From Herbaspirillum seropedicae (GTDB lineage: Bacteria > Pseudomonadota > Gammaproteobacteria > Burkholderiales > Burkholderiaceae_D): 64,000 nt of DNA. A program made the translations under genes and the position numbers. The notes beneath the pieces are model-generated. The model searched no databases and had not been told where the DNA came from. It was given only the letters and a program-made list of their open reading frames with translations. Positions 8,086 to 17,264 of this stretch are shown here, one piece after another. The stretch's first letter is position 1, and the number at the start of each line of letters is the position of its first letter. The DNA is taken from assembly GCF_001040945.1 (NCBI RefSeq), contig NZ_CP011930.1, positions 4,025,021 through 4,089,020 of the forward strand. The letters run 5' to 3'.

Positions 8086-9777
8086 ATGAACAAGCAAATC
8101 CACTACAAGATCATCGCCCTGGCAGCCGCGACGCTGTGCAGCGGCGGTGCACAGGCCATGACCTTCGAGGGTGAGACGGTGTCCGGCAACTTCGATTCCA
8201 CCGTGTCCTTCGGCGTCGGCGTGCGCGCCAGCAAACAAGCTTGCGGACTGGTGATCGGCAGCAGCGCCGGCAACGCCGCTGGGGCCAGCGGCCCCAGCGC
8301 ACCGGGCGGCTGTGCCGATGCGCTGTCGTCGCTCAATGACCAGGGTGACCTGAACTACAATCGCGGCGACCGCTTCACCACCTACCTCAAGGGCACGCAT
8401 GAACTGCTGCTGAACATGCCGGAGGATGTCAAATTCCTGGGCCGCGTGAGCTGGCTGCGTGACTACTCGGCCACCCGCAACACCGGCAACATCAGCGGCG
8501 GCAACCCCACCGGGCGCTCGCTCTCGGACGACGCCACCAATGAGCTGCATTCCAAGGTGCGGCTGCTGGACCTGTGGGTCAGCAAGTCCTTCGACCTGGG
8601 TGAGGAACGCGCCCGCATCCGCGTGGGTAACCAGGTGGTGAACTGGGGCGAGAGTCTGTTCATCGCCGGCGGTATCAACCAGACCAACGCCATCGACATC
8701 ATGCGCCTGTCCAATCCGGGCACGCAGTTGAAGGAAGCCATCCTGCCCGCGCCCATGGTCAACTTCGCCATTGGCCTGGGCCGTGGCTTCTCGGTGGAAA
8801 CCTACGTGCAGCAAGGCTGGGAGAGCAACTACTTCCCGCCGGTGGGCAGCTACTGGTCCACCGCCACGGTGGGCATCGGCGCCGAGGCGCTGGGCGTACC
8901 GGTTACCAGCCGCCCGCGCTCCACCGGCCAGTACGGCGTGGCGTTGCGCTATACACCGCCGGGCGCGGACGTGAACTTCGGCCTGTATGTGATGAACTAC
9001 CACGACAAGTCGCCCGTGCTGTCCACCGCCAACACCCCCAGCGGACTGGGCTATTCCTACCTGGAAGACCGCAAGATGGTCGGCCTGTCGGCCAACTTCC
9101 CGCTGGGCAACTGGGCCATCGGCACTGAACTGTCGTATCGGCCCAAGGATCCGGTATCACTCAATGGCTCGGTACCGAATGCCAATGGCGGCTTCTGCAT
9201 GGTCAATGGCAAGTGCTATGTCGAGGCCGAGAAGTACCAGCTGGCCGTCACTGGGCTGCTGAGCCTGTCGCCCAGCGAACACGGCAGCGTGCTCAAAGCC
9301 CTGGGCGCCGATACCGCTACCTTGATGGTCGAAGCAGTGGCGATCAAGTATCCCAACCTGAAGAGTTCCTATGGCGGCATTCCTGTGGCCGCAGGCCTGT
9401 GGGGCTGGGGTTACGACACCACCGCCAACGCCAACCGCACCCTGGCCAATGGCGGCAACACCGCCGGCGTGGGCAGTTCCACGTCGTATGGCTACAACTT
9501 CGACTTCAGCTGGGTCTACGATGGTTCGGTGATTCCGGGCTGGCAGGTGATTCCGGAGGTCTACTTCTTCCACGCTGTGAAAGGCCGCACGCCCAATGCC
9601 ACGGCCACCTTCATGGAAGGCGCGAAGATGGCCAACTTCACCGTCACCTTCATGCAGAACCCGGCCAAGTGGCAGGTGGCGCTGAACTTCGCCAAGTTCT
9701 GGGGCGGGGCCAGCGTGTTCGATCAACCGCTGCGTGACCGCAGCTTCTACGGCATGACCGTCAGCCGCAACTTCTGA
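8086..9777 (+). CDS. DUF1302 family outer-membrane protein
   Basis: A 563-residue protein with signal peptide MNKQIHYKIIALAAATLCSG..AQA (cleavage near residue 24), starting 40 bp after the DUF1329 gene behind a GGGAGAGGAA site. The mature part begins with a short beta segment and contains many alternating hydrophobic/aromatic strands, with a terminal Phe (VSRNF), the usual end of an outer-membrane barrel. DUF1302 proteins have this size and location. It contains paired cysteines in exposed segments (near residues 48/74 and 368/373). It likely provides the outer-membrane component of the DUF1329/RND system. Whether it is a channel or a lipid-binding barrel is unknown. Confidence 0.9.
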   Translation: MNKQIHYKIIALAAATLCSGGAQAMTFEGETVSGNFDSTVSFGVGVRASKQACGLVIGSSAGNAAGASGPSAPGGCADALSSLNDQGDLNYNRGDRFTTYLKGTHELLLNMPEDVKFLGRVSWLRDYSATRNTGNISGGNPTGRSLSDDATNELHSKVRLLDLWVSKSFDLGEERARIRVGNQVVNWGESLFIAGGINQTNAIDIMRLSNPGTQLKEAILPAPMVNFAIGLGRGFSVETYVQQGWESNYFPPVGSYWSTATVGIGAEALGVPVTSRPRSTGQYGVALRYTPPGADVNFGLYVMNYHDKSPVLSTANTPSGLGYSYLEDRKMVGLSANFPLGNWAIGTELSYRPKDPVSLNGSVPNANGGFCMVNGKCYVEAEKYQLAVTGLLSLSPSEHGSVLKALGADTATLMVEAVAIKYPNLKSSYGGIPVAAGLWGWGYDTTANANRTLANGGNTAGVGSSTSYGYNFDFSWVYDGSVIPGWQVIPEVYFFHAVKGRTPNATATFMEGAKMANFTVTFMQNPAKWQVALNFAKFWGGASVFDQPLRDRSFYGMTVSRNF

Positions 9778-9783
9778 ACTGCT

Positions 9784-9838
9784 GCGCCCGGCCCCTCCAC
9801 GGACCGGGCGCTGCCCTTGCTGCCGCCTGCGGGCGGCA
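9784..9838 (+). other. Two consecutive GC-rich hairpins between operon genes
   Basis: The first hairpin pairs GCGCCCGG (9784-9791) with CCGGGCGC (9804-9811). The second pairs TGCCGCC (9821-9827) with GGCGGCA (9832-9838). Neither has a T-tract, so they are not intrinsic terminators. In this place they could protect the upstream mRNA from 3' exonucleases and lower expression of the downstream transporter relative to the outer-membrane protein. Confidence 0.45.
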
Positions 9839-9877
9839 ATTGCATTTCCACCAGACCCACGACCGAGACCTCGCACC

Positions 9878-12247
9878 ATGGCCGCCACCCCTTCCCTGTT
9901 CAGCCTGGATAGACTCGAAGCCAGCCTGTTCCGCCTGCGTATCCCCATCCTGGCCTTGCTGCTGGCCTTCACCGCCGTACTGTCCTATTTCGCCCTGCAA
10001 TTGCGCATGGACGCCGGCTTTGAAAAGCAGATGCCGACCCATCACGAATACATCGACACCTTCAAGCAATACCGCGACGACGTGCTCGGCGCGAACCGCT
10101 TGAACATCGTGCTGCGCGCCCGTCATGGCAGCATCTGGACCAAGGAGGGACTGACCCGCCTGTCGGAGATGACCCAGGCCGTCATGTTCCTGCCCAACAT
10201 CAGCCGCCTGGGCGTGCAGTCGCTGTGGACGCCCAACACCTTCGTCAACGAGATCACCGAGGAAGGCTTCCGTGCCGATCCGGTCATCCCCGGCACAGTG
10301 ATTCCCTCGGCGCTCACGCCCGAGATCATCGAGCAGATCCGCAACACCGCCATCAACGGCGGTTTCGTCGGCACCCTGATCTCACGCAACCAGGACAGCG
10401 CCATGATCGTGGCCGAGATCAACGAGTTCGACGCCAAGGGCGAGAAGGTCGACTATCTCGCCTACAACAAGCTCTTGAATGACTTGCGCGCCAAGTACGA
10501 GAACGCCGATTTCGAAGTCCAGATCATCGGCTTTGCCAAGCAGATCGGCGATGTGGCCGATGGCGCCGAAGGCGTAGTGAAATTCTGCATCATGGCCTTG
10601 CTGCTGACCGCCATCGCGGTGTACTGGTATTGCCGTTCGCTGCCCTTCACGCTGTTGCCGGTGGCCTGCTCGCTGGTGTCGCTGGTGTGGCAGTTCGGCA
10701 CCTTGCGCCTGCTGGGCTACGGACTCGATCCCCTGGCCGTGCTGGTGCCCTTCCTGGTGTTTGCCATCGGCGTTTCACATGGGGTACAGCAGATCAACAC
10801 CATCGTGCGCGGCATCGCCAGCGGACAGTCCTGCGAGGCCGCCGCCCGCGCCAGCTTCAAGGGCTTGCTCATTCCGGGTGTGCTGGCCCTGGTCACGGCC
10901 CTGGTGTCCTTCGTCACGCTGGTGATGATTCCGATTCCCATGGTGCGCGAGCTGGCCATCACCGCCTCCATCGGCGTGGGCTACAAGATCATCACCAACC
11001 TGGTCATGCTGCCGCTGGCGGCCTCGCTGCTCAAGGTCGGCAAGACCTATGCCGATGCCGCCATGCGCGCCCAGCAGGCGCGCGGCCGCTGGCTGGCGGT
11101 GCTGTCGCGCTCGGCCCAGCCGAGGGTGGCGCGCAGCATCGTGGTGATCACGCTGCTGGTGCTGGCCGGCTCAGCCTGGTACAGCCATGACCGCCTGGTC
11201 GGCACGCTCCAGCCGGGCGCACCGGAGCTGCATGCCGACGCCCGCTACAACCGCGACGCCCGCTGGATTGCCGACAACTACGGCAATGGCCTGGACTGGC
11301 TGACGGTGATCCTGGCCACACCCGCCAACTCCTGCGACCAGGTGCGCTTTGGCCGCTACCAGGACCAGTTCGATACCGTCATGCGTCATGTGCCGGGGGT
11401 GCTCTCGGTGAGCTCCTTCGCCGACCAGATGAAGATCTACAACGAAGGCTATAACGAAGGCAATCCGGCCATGTTCACGGTGCCGCTGGACGCTGGCAAC
11501 TATGCCGCGCTGGCCGTGGAAATCGGCCGCGTGCGCGGCTTCCTGTCCAAGGACTGCAACATGCTGGCCAGCCACCTATTCCTGGCCGACCACAAGGCCG
11601 CCACCATCAATGGCGTGATCCAGGCCGTCAAGCGCTACCGCGACCAGCACAAGCTGGAGGGACTGGAGATCCGCCTGGCTGCCGGCAACGCCGGCGTGAT
11701 CGCGGCCGTCAACGATGAAGTGGAAAAATCCGAACTGCCCATGATGCTCTACGTCTATGGCGCGATCGTCTTGCTGGTGTTTGCGGTCTATCGCGACTGG
11801 CGCGCCATCATCGCCTGCTGCCTGCCGCTGACGGTGGCCACCTTCATCGGCTATGCCTTCATGAAGCAGCTGCAGATCGGCCTGACGGTGGCCACGCTGC
11901 CGGTGATGGTGCTGGCCGTGGGCATCGGCGTGGACTATGCCTTCTACATCTACAACCGCCTGCAACTGCACCTGGCGGCAGGGCTGGCCATCGAAGAGGC
12001 CTTGCACAACGCCATCCAGGAAGTGGGCATCGCCACCATCTTCACGGCCATCACCCTGGCCATCGGCGTGGCGACCTGGTCCTTCTCCGACCTCAAGTTC
12101 CAGGCCGACATGGGCAAGCTGCTGGCCTTCATGTTCCTGGTCAACCTGATCATGGCGATGACCGCCCTGCCCGCCTTCGCGGTGGTGCTGGACAAGATGT
12201 TCCCGCGCAAATCGCCCATCAAGCTCAACAGCGCCCTGGCGCACTGA
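9878..12247 (+). CDS. RND superfamily (MMPL-type) transporter
   Basis: A 789-residue inner-membrane protein with two homologous halves, each a single helix, a large periplasmic loop and a bundle of five helices, about 12 membrane segments in all. It belongs to the MMPL/COG1033 branch of the RND proton-driven exporters, which move lipids and hydrophobic molecules. The second half has the expected proton-relay motif GIGVDYAFY with Asp686. In the matching place of the first half the sequence is AIGVSHGVQ, with Ser300 in place of the Asp. It lies between the DUF1302 and YCF48-like genes in an arrangement common in Pseudomonas and other proteobacteria. I infer export of a hydrophobic compound or lipid between inner and outer membranes. 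Confidence 0.92.
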   Translation: MAATPSLFSLDRLEASLFRLRIPILALLLAFTAVLSYFALQLRMDAGFEKQMPTHHEYIDTFKQYRDDVLGANRLNIVLRARHGSIWTKEGLTRLSEMTQAVMFLPNISRLGVQSLWTPNTFVNEITEEGFRADPVIPGTVIPSALTPEIIEQIRNTAINGGFVGTLISRNQDSAMIVAEINEFDAKGEKVDYLAYNKLLNDLRAKYENADFEVQIIGFAKQIGDVADGAEGVVKFCIMALLLTAIAVYWYCRSLPFTLLPVACSLVSLVWQFGTLRLLGYGLDPLAVLVPFLVFAIGVSHGVQQINTIVRGIASGQSCEAAARASFKGLLIPGVLALVTALVSFVTLVMIPIPMVRELAITASIGVGYKIITNLVMLPLAASLLKVGKTYADAAMRAQQARGRWLAVLSRSAQPRVARSIVVITLLVLAGSAWYSHDRLVGTLQPGAPELHADARYNRDARWIADNYGNGLDWLTVILATPANSCDQVRFGRYQDQFDTVMRHVPGVLSVSSFADQMKIYNEGYNEGNPAMFTVPLDAGNYAALAVEIGRVRGFLSKDCNMLASHLFLADHKAATINGVIQAVKRYRDQHKLEGLEIRLAAGNAGVIAAVNDEVEKSELPMMLYVYGAIVLLVFAVYRDWRAIIACCLPLTVATFIGYAFMKQLQIGLTVATLPVMVLAVGIGVDYAFYIYNRLQLHLAAGLAIEEALHNAIQEVGIATIFTAITLAIGVATWSFSDLKFQADMGKLLAFMFLVNLIMAMTALPAFAVVLDKMFPRKSPIKLNSALAH

Positions 12248-12262
12248 TCGCAAGGACGAGTC

Positions 12263-13258
12263 ATGACCTTCTTCAAGACATCCGCCATTCCCCTGTCCCT
12301 GGCCCTGCTGGCCGCCAGCGCCGCCGGTGCAGTGTTCGCCCAGGCCGCCGCGCCCGTCACGCTGGCCGCAGCCCGCACCGACGCCCACGCCCTGCACAAC
12401 ATGATGCTGGGCGCGGCCCGCGCCGGCAGCCGCATCGTCGCGGTGGGAGCGTATGGCTACATCATCCTCTCCGACGACGGCGGCGCCAGCTATCGCCAGG
12501 CCGACCAGGTGCCGGTCGATACCACGCTGACCTCGGTCAGCTTTGCCGATGCCTCGCAAGGCTGGGCGGCCGGCCATGGCGGCGTGATCCTGCACACCGC
12601 CGATGGCGGCAAGACCTGGGCCTTGCAGCGCAGCGATACCAGCGTGGACCAGCCGCTGTTCTCGATCTGGTTCGCCAACGCCAATGAGGGCTGGGCAGCG
12701 GGATTATGGTCACTGCTGCTGCACACCCAGGACGGCGGCAAGAGCTGGCAGCAGGTCAAGCTGCCCGCCGCGCCCGGCCAGCAACGCGCAGACCTGAACC
12801 TGCTGCATATCTTCCCTGGCCGGGATGGCGCGCTCTTCGTGGCGGCCGAACAGGGGGTGTTGTATCGCTCCCGCGATGGCGGCCAGCATTGGGAAGCGCT
12901 TGCCACCGGCACCAAGGCTTCACTGTGGAGCGGCGTGAGCACAGCCTCCGGCGCCATCGTGGTCGGCGGCCTGGGCGGCAAGCTGCTGCGCAGCGACGAC
13001 GGCGGCCAGCATTGGCAGGTGATCGCCTCGCCGACCAGCGGCTCCATCACCGCCTTGCGCAGCGAGGGCAACCAGGTGATGGCCAGCTCGCTCTCGGGGG
13101 CATTGCTGGCGAGCGACGATGATGGCCGCCAGTGGCGCATCAAGGCTACTGCCCGCGATGCACTGACCACGCTGGAATTGCAGGAGGGCCGGGCCGAGCG
13201 GCCACTGGCCTATGGCAAGGGTGGGCAGGCGAAGCTGGAGGTCAGCGCCTCGCGCTAG
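12263..13258 (+). CDS. YCF48/BNR-repeat exported protein
   Basis: A 331-residue protein starting 15 bp after the RND gene behind an AAGGACGAG site. Residues 1-27 form a signal peptide ending in AVFAQA. The mature part is a beta-propeller with at least six Asp-box repeats of the type S-x-D-G-G-x-x-W: SDDGGASY, TADGGKTW, TQDGGKSW, SRDGGQHW, SDDGGQHW and SDDDGRQW. It resembles the photosystem II assembly factor YCF48/HCF136 family, whose members in non-photosynthetic bacteria are found with RND/MMPL transporters. It probably works in the periplasm as an assembly or accessory factor for the transporter. No enzyme active site is evident. Confidence 0.9.
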   Translation: MTFFKTSAIPLSLALLAASAAGAVFAQAAAPVTLAAARTDAHALHNMMLGAARAGSRIVAVGAYGYIILSDDGGASYRQADQVPVDTTLTSVSFADASQGWAAGHGGVILHTADGGKTWALQRSDTSVDQPLFSIWFANANEGWAAGLWSLLLHTQDGGKSWQQVKLPAAPGQQRADLNLLHIFPGRDGALFVAAEQGVLYRSRDGGQHWEALATGTKASLWSGVSTASGAIVVGGLGGKLLRSDDGGQHWQVIASPTSGSITALRSEGNQVMASSLSGALLASDDDGRQWRIKATARDALTTLELQEGRAERPLAYGKGGQAKLEVSASR

Positions 13259-13412
13259 CGATCACGGGGGCGGTGCGAGCGCATCGTCGCCTGTTTTTCC
13301 TGAGTCGTGGGGTGGGCGTGTATCGAAGCGGGGACTGAGGTGCGCCTTCGATACGGCCCGTTGGGCCTGCTCAGGACGAACGGTAGTCGTGGCATCCGCA
13401 TCAGATGAATGC

Positions 13413-13442
13413 AAAAGAGGATATCCGCGGATATCCTCTTTT
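13413..13442. terminator. Bidirectional intrinsic terminator (30-bp perfect palindrome)
   Basis: Positions 13413-13427 are the exact reverse complement of 13428-13442. The dyad starts with AAAAGAGG and ends with CCTCTTTT, followed by two more T residues, so a strong stem is flanked by an A-run and a T-run. It can end both the rightward envelope operon and the leftward aldehyde dehydrogenase transcript, whose stop codon is at 13467. Confidence 0.9.
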
Positions 13443-13466
13443 TTCATTCGCACCCAGCGCTAGGGC

Positions 13467-14897
13467 TTACTTCTTCAGGCTGATCACCTGTGGCTGGGTC
13501 ACGCCCTTCAAGCCTTCCTGGCCAAATTCCACGCCCCAGCCCGAACGCTTGTTGCCGCCGAAGGGCACCATGGGATGCACCATGCCATGCTGGTTGACCC
13601 ACACCGTACCGGCCTGCAAGCGCGTGGCCACCTGCGCTGCGCGCTGGCTGTCGCTGCTCCAGACCGACGCCCCCAGGCCGACATCGAGCCGGTTGGCGTT
13701 GGCGATGGCCTGCTCGAGATCGCTGTAGCGGATGATGGGCAGCACCGGGCCGAACTGTTCCTCGTCCACCAGGCGCGCGCCATCGCGCAGTCCGGTCACC
13801 AGAGTGAGCGGATAGAAATTGCCCGGGCCGTCCGGCAGCACGCCGCCGCAGACGATGGTGCCGCCCTCTTCGCGGGCGCTTTCCACCAGCGCCACGACCT
13901 TCTTCAACTGCATCGGATTCTGGACCGGCCCCATGGCGATCCCCGGCTGCAGGCCATCGCCCATGGGCAGCGCAGCGATGATGGCCTTGAGCTCATCGAC
14001 GATCTGGTCATGCAGCGCGTCGGGCACATAGAGCCGCTTGGCGCAGGCACAGGTCTGCCCCATGTTGAGGAAAGCGCCCCAGAACAGACCCGGTGCAATC
14101 GCCTTGGGATCGGCATCGTCCAGCACGATGGCCGCATCATTGCCGCCCAGCTCCATGGTGGTCGGCGTGAGGTTGCGCGCCGCAGCGGCGACGATGCGCG
14201 CACCGGTCGCTCCCGAGCCGGTGAACATGATCTTGTTGACGTCGCCATCCTCCACCAGCATCGCGCCCACGCTGCCATCACCGCTGACGGTATTGAGCAC
14301 GCCCGGCGGCAAGGCGTCGGCCACCACGCGGGCCAGTTCCAGACCGCACACGCTGGTGTATTCCGAAGGCTTGAGCACCACGGTGTTGCCGGCATAGAGG
14401 GCGGGAATGACCTGCCAGATGGAAATCATCAGCGGCCAGTTCCAGGGGGCGATGGCGGCGATCACGCCATAGGGCTTGCGGTGCAGTTCATCGCGCCGGG
14501 TCTCGTCCTCGAACACCACTTCCGGGGCCAGTTCCAGGCTGGCGGTGGCGCGCGTCCAGGCTTCGCAGCCCCACAGTTCGAAGCGCGATCCCGGCACCTG
14601 GTCCGGACCGACGCCGCCCAGAGGACGCCCCTGTTCCTGCGTCACCAGCGTGGCCAGGCGCTCAGCGTTGGCGGCGATGGCGTCGGCCACGCGATTCAAG
14701 TACTCGCGCCGTTGCACCAGGCTCAACGCGGCCCAGGCCGGCTGCGCCTGGCGCGCGGCGGCCACGGCGGCGGCCACTTCGATGGCGTCGGACTGGGGAA
14801 AGCGGCCCATCACCGCGCCAGTGGCGGGATTGTGGGAATCGCGCTGGCGGCTGCCTGCGCGCAGCTGGCCGCCGATGATGTTGGATGCGATGTGCAT
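13467..14897 (-). CDS. NAD(P)-dependent aldehyde dehydrogenase
   Basis: A 476-residue enzyme of the aldehyde dehydrogenase superfamily, started at the ATG at 14897 because AAAGGAG lies five bases upstream; the frame runs six codons further to a TTG without its own site. It shows the cofactor segment APWNWP with Asn153, MELGGND with the general base Glu249 and NMGQTCACAKR with the nucleophile Cys283, so all catalytic residues are in place. It lies 75 bp downstream of a copper amine oxidase gene, so it probably oxidises the aldehyde made by that enzyme to the acid, as FeaB does after TynA. The exact aldehyde is not shown by the sequence, and I give no symbol. An intrinsic terminator lies directly ahead of its ribosome site. 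Confidence 0.93.
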   Translation of the reverse strand: MHIASNIIGGQLRAGSRQRDSHNPATGAVMGRFPQSDAIEVAAAVAAARQAQPAWAALSLVQRREYLNRVADAIAANAERLATLVTQEQGRPLGGVGPDQVPGSRFELWGCEAWTRATASLELAPEVVFEDETRRDELHRKPYGVIAAIAPWNWPLMISIWQVIPALYAGNTVVLKPSEYTSVCGLELARVVADALPPGVLNTVSGDGSVGAMLVEDGDVNKIMFTGSGATGARIVAAAARNLTPTTMELGGNDAAIVLDDADPKAIAPGLFWGAFLNMGQTCACAKRLYVPDALHDQIVDELKAIIAALPMGDGLQPGIAMGPVQNPMQLKKVVALVESAREEGGTIVCGGVLPDGPGNFYPLTLVTGLRDGARLVDEEQFGPVLPIIRYSDLEQAIANANRLDVGLGASVWSSDSQRAAQVATRLQAGTVWVNQHGMVHPMVPFGGNKRSGWGVEFGQEGLKGVTQPQVISLKK

Positions 14898-14913
14898 GGA
14901 GTCTCCTTTTTTC

Positions 14914-14948
14914 AAAAAAAAGACCGCCGGGCCGGGGCGCAGGCGGTC
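14914..14948 (-). terminator. Intrinsic terminator between amine oxidase and aldehyde dehydrogenase genes
   Basis: Read leftward, GACCGCC (14948-14942) pairs with GGCGGTC (14928-14922) and is followed by eight T residues (14921-14914). The T-tract ends only 16 bp before the aldehyde dehydrogenase start codon. It would therefore either separate the two genes or attenuate expression of the second one. Confidence 0.8.
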
Positions 14949-14972
14949 AATGATGACAAGCTTGGGAAAGCC

Positions 14973-17264
14973 TTATTTCTTCTTGTTCAGTCCGAGGGTG
15001 GGCGTCTCGTCGAAGAAGTTCCAGGGCTTCAACAGGACGTGCACCCATTCGGTCGGCATGATGGGCCACTCTTCGGCCCGCGCCACGTGGGTGGTGCCAG
15101 TGGTCAGCCAGACCACATCGTCCTGGTTGACGATGGACTGGTTGTCCTTGACGAAGGCGCCCAGGCCGGTGTCTTCATGCGAGCGGTTGGGATACTTGCC
15201 TTCCGGGAAGCGCTGCTGCGGGTCATAGCGGGTGACCCACAGCTGACGGTCCATGAAGCTCAGGCGCTTGTTGAGCCATTCGTCCGGCGAGAAGTTGGCG
15301 CCCTTGGCGATCGGATGGGTGCCGCCCGCATAGGGGATCAACTGGTAGGACACCGGATTGCCGACCTTGTTGAACTTGTTGGGATTGCTCAACAGCCGGA
15401 TGGTCGAGGCATCGAACTTCTGCGCGGCCTGCTGCTCGGTCTCGGCGGTGCGCTGCACGGTCTGCATGGTGCTGCTGCGCGGGCCGCCAGGGGTATTGGG
15501 CAATACCACCGGATCGACTTCGGTGAGCGAATTGTTCTGGCCATCCACATCCAGGTCGAGGCGGAAGTTGTAGATGTGCTGGTGCGTGGTGCCGACGATG
15601 TTGTGATCGATCAGCGTGCCGTAGCGGGTATCCTCGGCGGCGCTGGCGTCACGCATGGTGGAAGACTTCACGCCCTTGACGGCCTCGATGCCGGTGGCGC
15701 CGGCATTGATGCCGATGGTGCCGTTCTCGGCAAAGACCCAGTCGAAGATGTAGTCGTAGTTGCCCACCGTGCTGATCCAGCGGATCACCAGTTCGCGCCG
15801 CTCCACCGAGAGATTGGGCTGGCCGTATTCCTGGTGCTTGAATTCGGGGCCGGCATAGCGCTCGAATACCCCGATGGCGCGCGGGATGGTGCGTGGCTTG
15901 CCACTGGTATCGGCCAGGGTGGCGTCGAGCAGGACGACGTTGTCGGGGGCGTCCTTGCCGCGTTCGATGGGTGAGGTCAGGGTGCCCATGCCATATTCGC
16001 CGGAATCCAGATAGGCCTTGAAATACCAGCCCACATCCGGATCACCGTAAGGCACGATCATGCCGCCCAGCGAACCCTCATACATGATCTGGCGCTTCTT
16101 GCCGTGGTCATTGTAGGTGACGGTGGAGAACATCAGGCCCACGCGCGAATCGAGCTTGAAGTGCATCTCCCAGTTGCGCCAGCGCAGGGTGTTGCCGGTG
16201 ATGGTGTAGTTCTTGCCCTCAGGCTCGCTGATGTCCAGCGGCTTGGGCGGCGGCACCAGGGCGCGGCCGCTGCCGTCATAGCCGGTGGGCTTCATCGGCA
16301 CGGGAATGACGCCATTGTCTTCGATCTTGATGACCTTCTTCTGCACCAGATCGACCACCGCCACCAGGTTCTCGATGGGATGCGCCCAGTAATTGCCATC
16401 GCCCACATCGAGGTAGCTGACCACCTTGAGCAGGCGGGCGTCTTCCTGCAGGGCGTCCTTGCCGCCGAAGTAACCCACGGTCAGCGGTGTGGCCACCACC
16501 TTCTTGATATCGGTGATGCCGCGCTTGGCGAGGGCCTGGGCGTATTCGGGGCTGCTCTCCATGGCGTTCTGGACGGTCGCGAAATCATCCACCAGCACCA
16601 TGCCATGCACGCCCTCCTTAGGCTCCCAGCGCGTCACATTGCGCTGCCCCAGATCCACCGTGCCTTCGATGACCTTGCTGCCATCGAGCAGGGTGAAATC
16701 AGCACGTCGCGCAATGGTCTGCCCACGCTCGCCCAGGGCGAACTTCCAGACCTGCTCCTTGGGTGGTTCGGCCAGGGTGATCTCGGTGAAGCGATAGTTG
16801 GGCTGCCAGCGTCCGCTGGCCTTCAACACCTCCAGCGCGGCATTGATCTCATCGGCACTGAGCGGATTGAGCGGATGCGGTACGGCCTCGATCTGGAAGG
16901 TCTTGTCCAGGCTGGGCGCGAAGACGGTATTGATGAATTCGTCCGAGACATAGGGCTGGCCGCCCTTCATCACCAGCGGCACCGGCAGCTTCACGCTCTG
17001 GCCGTTGACCAGCGCCGTCGTGGCGCGTGGCTTGACGCGCACGGTCACGCTGTTGCGCTGGATGGTCCACAAACCGGCATAGGCATCCCAGCGCACGGTG
17101 GCGCCGAAGTCTTCCATGGTCTTCTTCAAGGGCAGCATATGAGCGGCCGCGCCGTGGGCCGCTGCCGGCAGCGGCCCCAGCAAGGCAGTGGACAGACCGG
17201 CGGCGGTGAGCGTAGTCAGCGCCGCCTTGAGCAGGGGGCGGGAACGGAAACGATTGGAGGTCAT
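14973..17264 (-). CDS. tynA: Periplasmic copper amine oxidase (primary-amine oxidase)
   Basis: A 763-residue enzyme beginning at the ATG at 17264. It has an export signal (arginine- and lysine-containing start, hydrophobic stretch to about residue 35, cleavage after ..PLPAAAHG or nearby). It matches E. coli TynA in length and order of domains. The NYDY motif gives Tyr503 as precursor of the topaquinone cofactor. Asp420 in AYLDSGEYG is the catalytic base. His561 and His563 in THQHIYNF and His742 in TEWVHVLLKPWNFF are the copper ligands. The reaction is oxidative deamination of a primary amine such as phenylethylamine or tyramine to aldehyde, ammonia and hydrogen peroxide. The aldehyde dehydrogenase gene follows on the same strand. 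Confidence 0.95.
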   Translation of the reverse strand: MTSNRFRSRPLLKAALTTLTAAGLSTALLGPLPAAAHGAAAHMLPLKKTMEDFGATVRWDAYAGLWTIQRNSVTVRVKPRATTALVNGQSVKLPVPLVMKGGQPYVSDEFINTVFAPSLDKTFQIEAVPHPLNPLSADEINAALEVLKASGRWQPNYRFTEITLAEPPKEQVWKFALGERGQTIARRADFTLLDGSKVIEGTVDLGQRNVTRWEPKEGVHGMVLVDDFATVQNAMESSPEYAQALAKRGITDIKKVVATPLTVGYFGGKDALQEDARLLKVVSYLDVGDGNYWAHPIENLVAVVDLVQKKVIKIEDNGVIPVPMKPTGYDGSGRALVPPPKPLDISEPEGKNYTITGNTLRWRNWEMHFKLDSRVGLMFSTVTYNDHGKKRQIMYEGSLGGMIVPYGDPDVGWYFKAYLDSGEYGMGTLTSPIERGKDAPDNVVLLDATLADTSGKPRTIPRAIGVFERYAGPEFKHQEYGQPNLSVERRELVIRWISTVGNYDYIFDWVFAENGTIGINAGATGIEAVKGVKSSTMRDASAAEDTRYGTLIDHNIVGTTHQHIYNFRLDLDVDGQNNSLTEVDPVVLPNTPGGPRSSTMQTVQRTAETEQQAAQKFDASTIRLLSNPNKFNKVGNPVSYQLIPYAGGTHPIAKGANFSPDEWLNKRLSFMDRQLWVTRYDPQQRFPEGKYPNRSHEDTGLGAFVKDNQSIVNQDDVVWLTTGTTHVARAEEWPIMPTEWVHVLLKPWNFFDETPTLGLNKKK

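Noticed and set aside
13575..15974. Rightward open frame of 799 codons opposite the aldehyde dehydrogenase and amine oxidase genes
   Set aside because: Both leftward genes have intact catalytic motifs and start sites. The antisense frame has no domain and no ribosome site.
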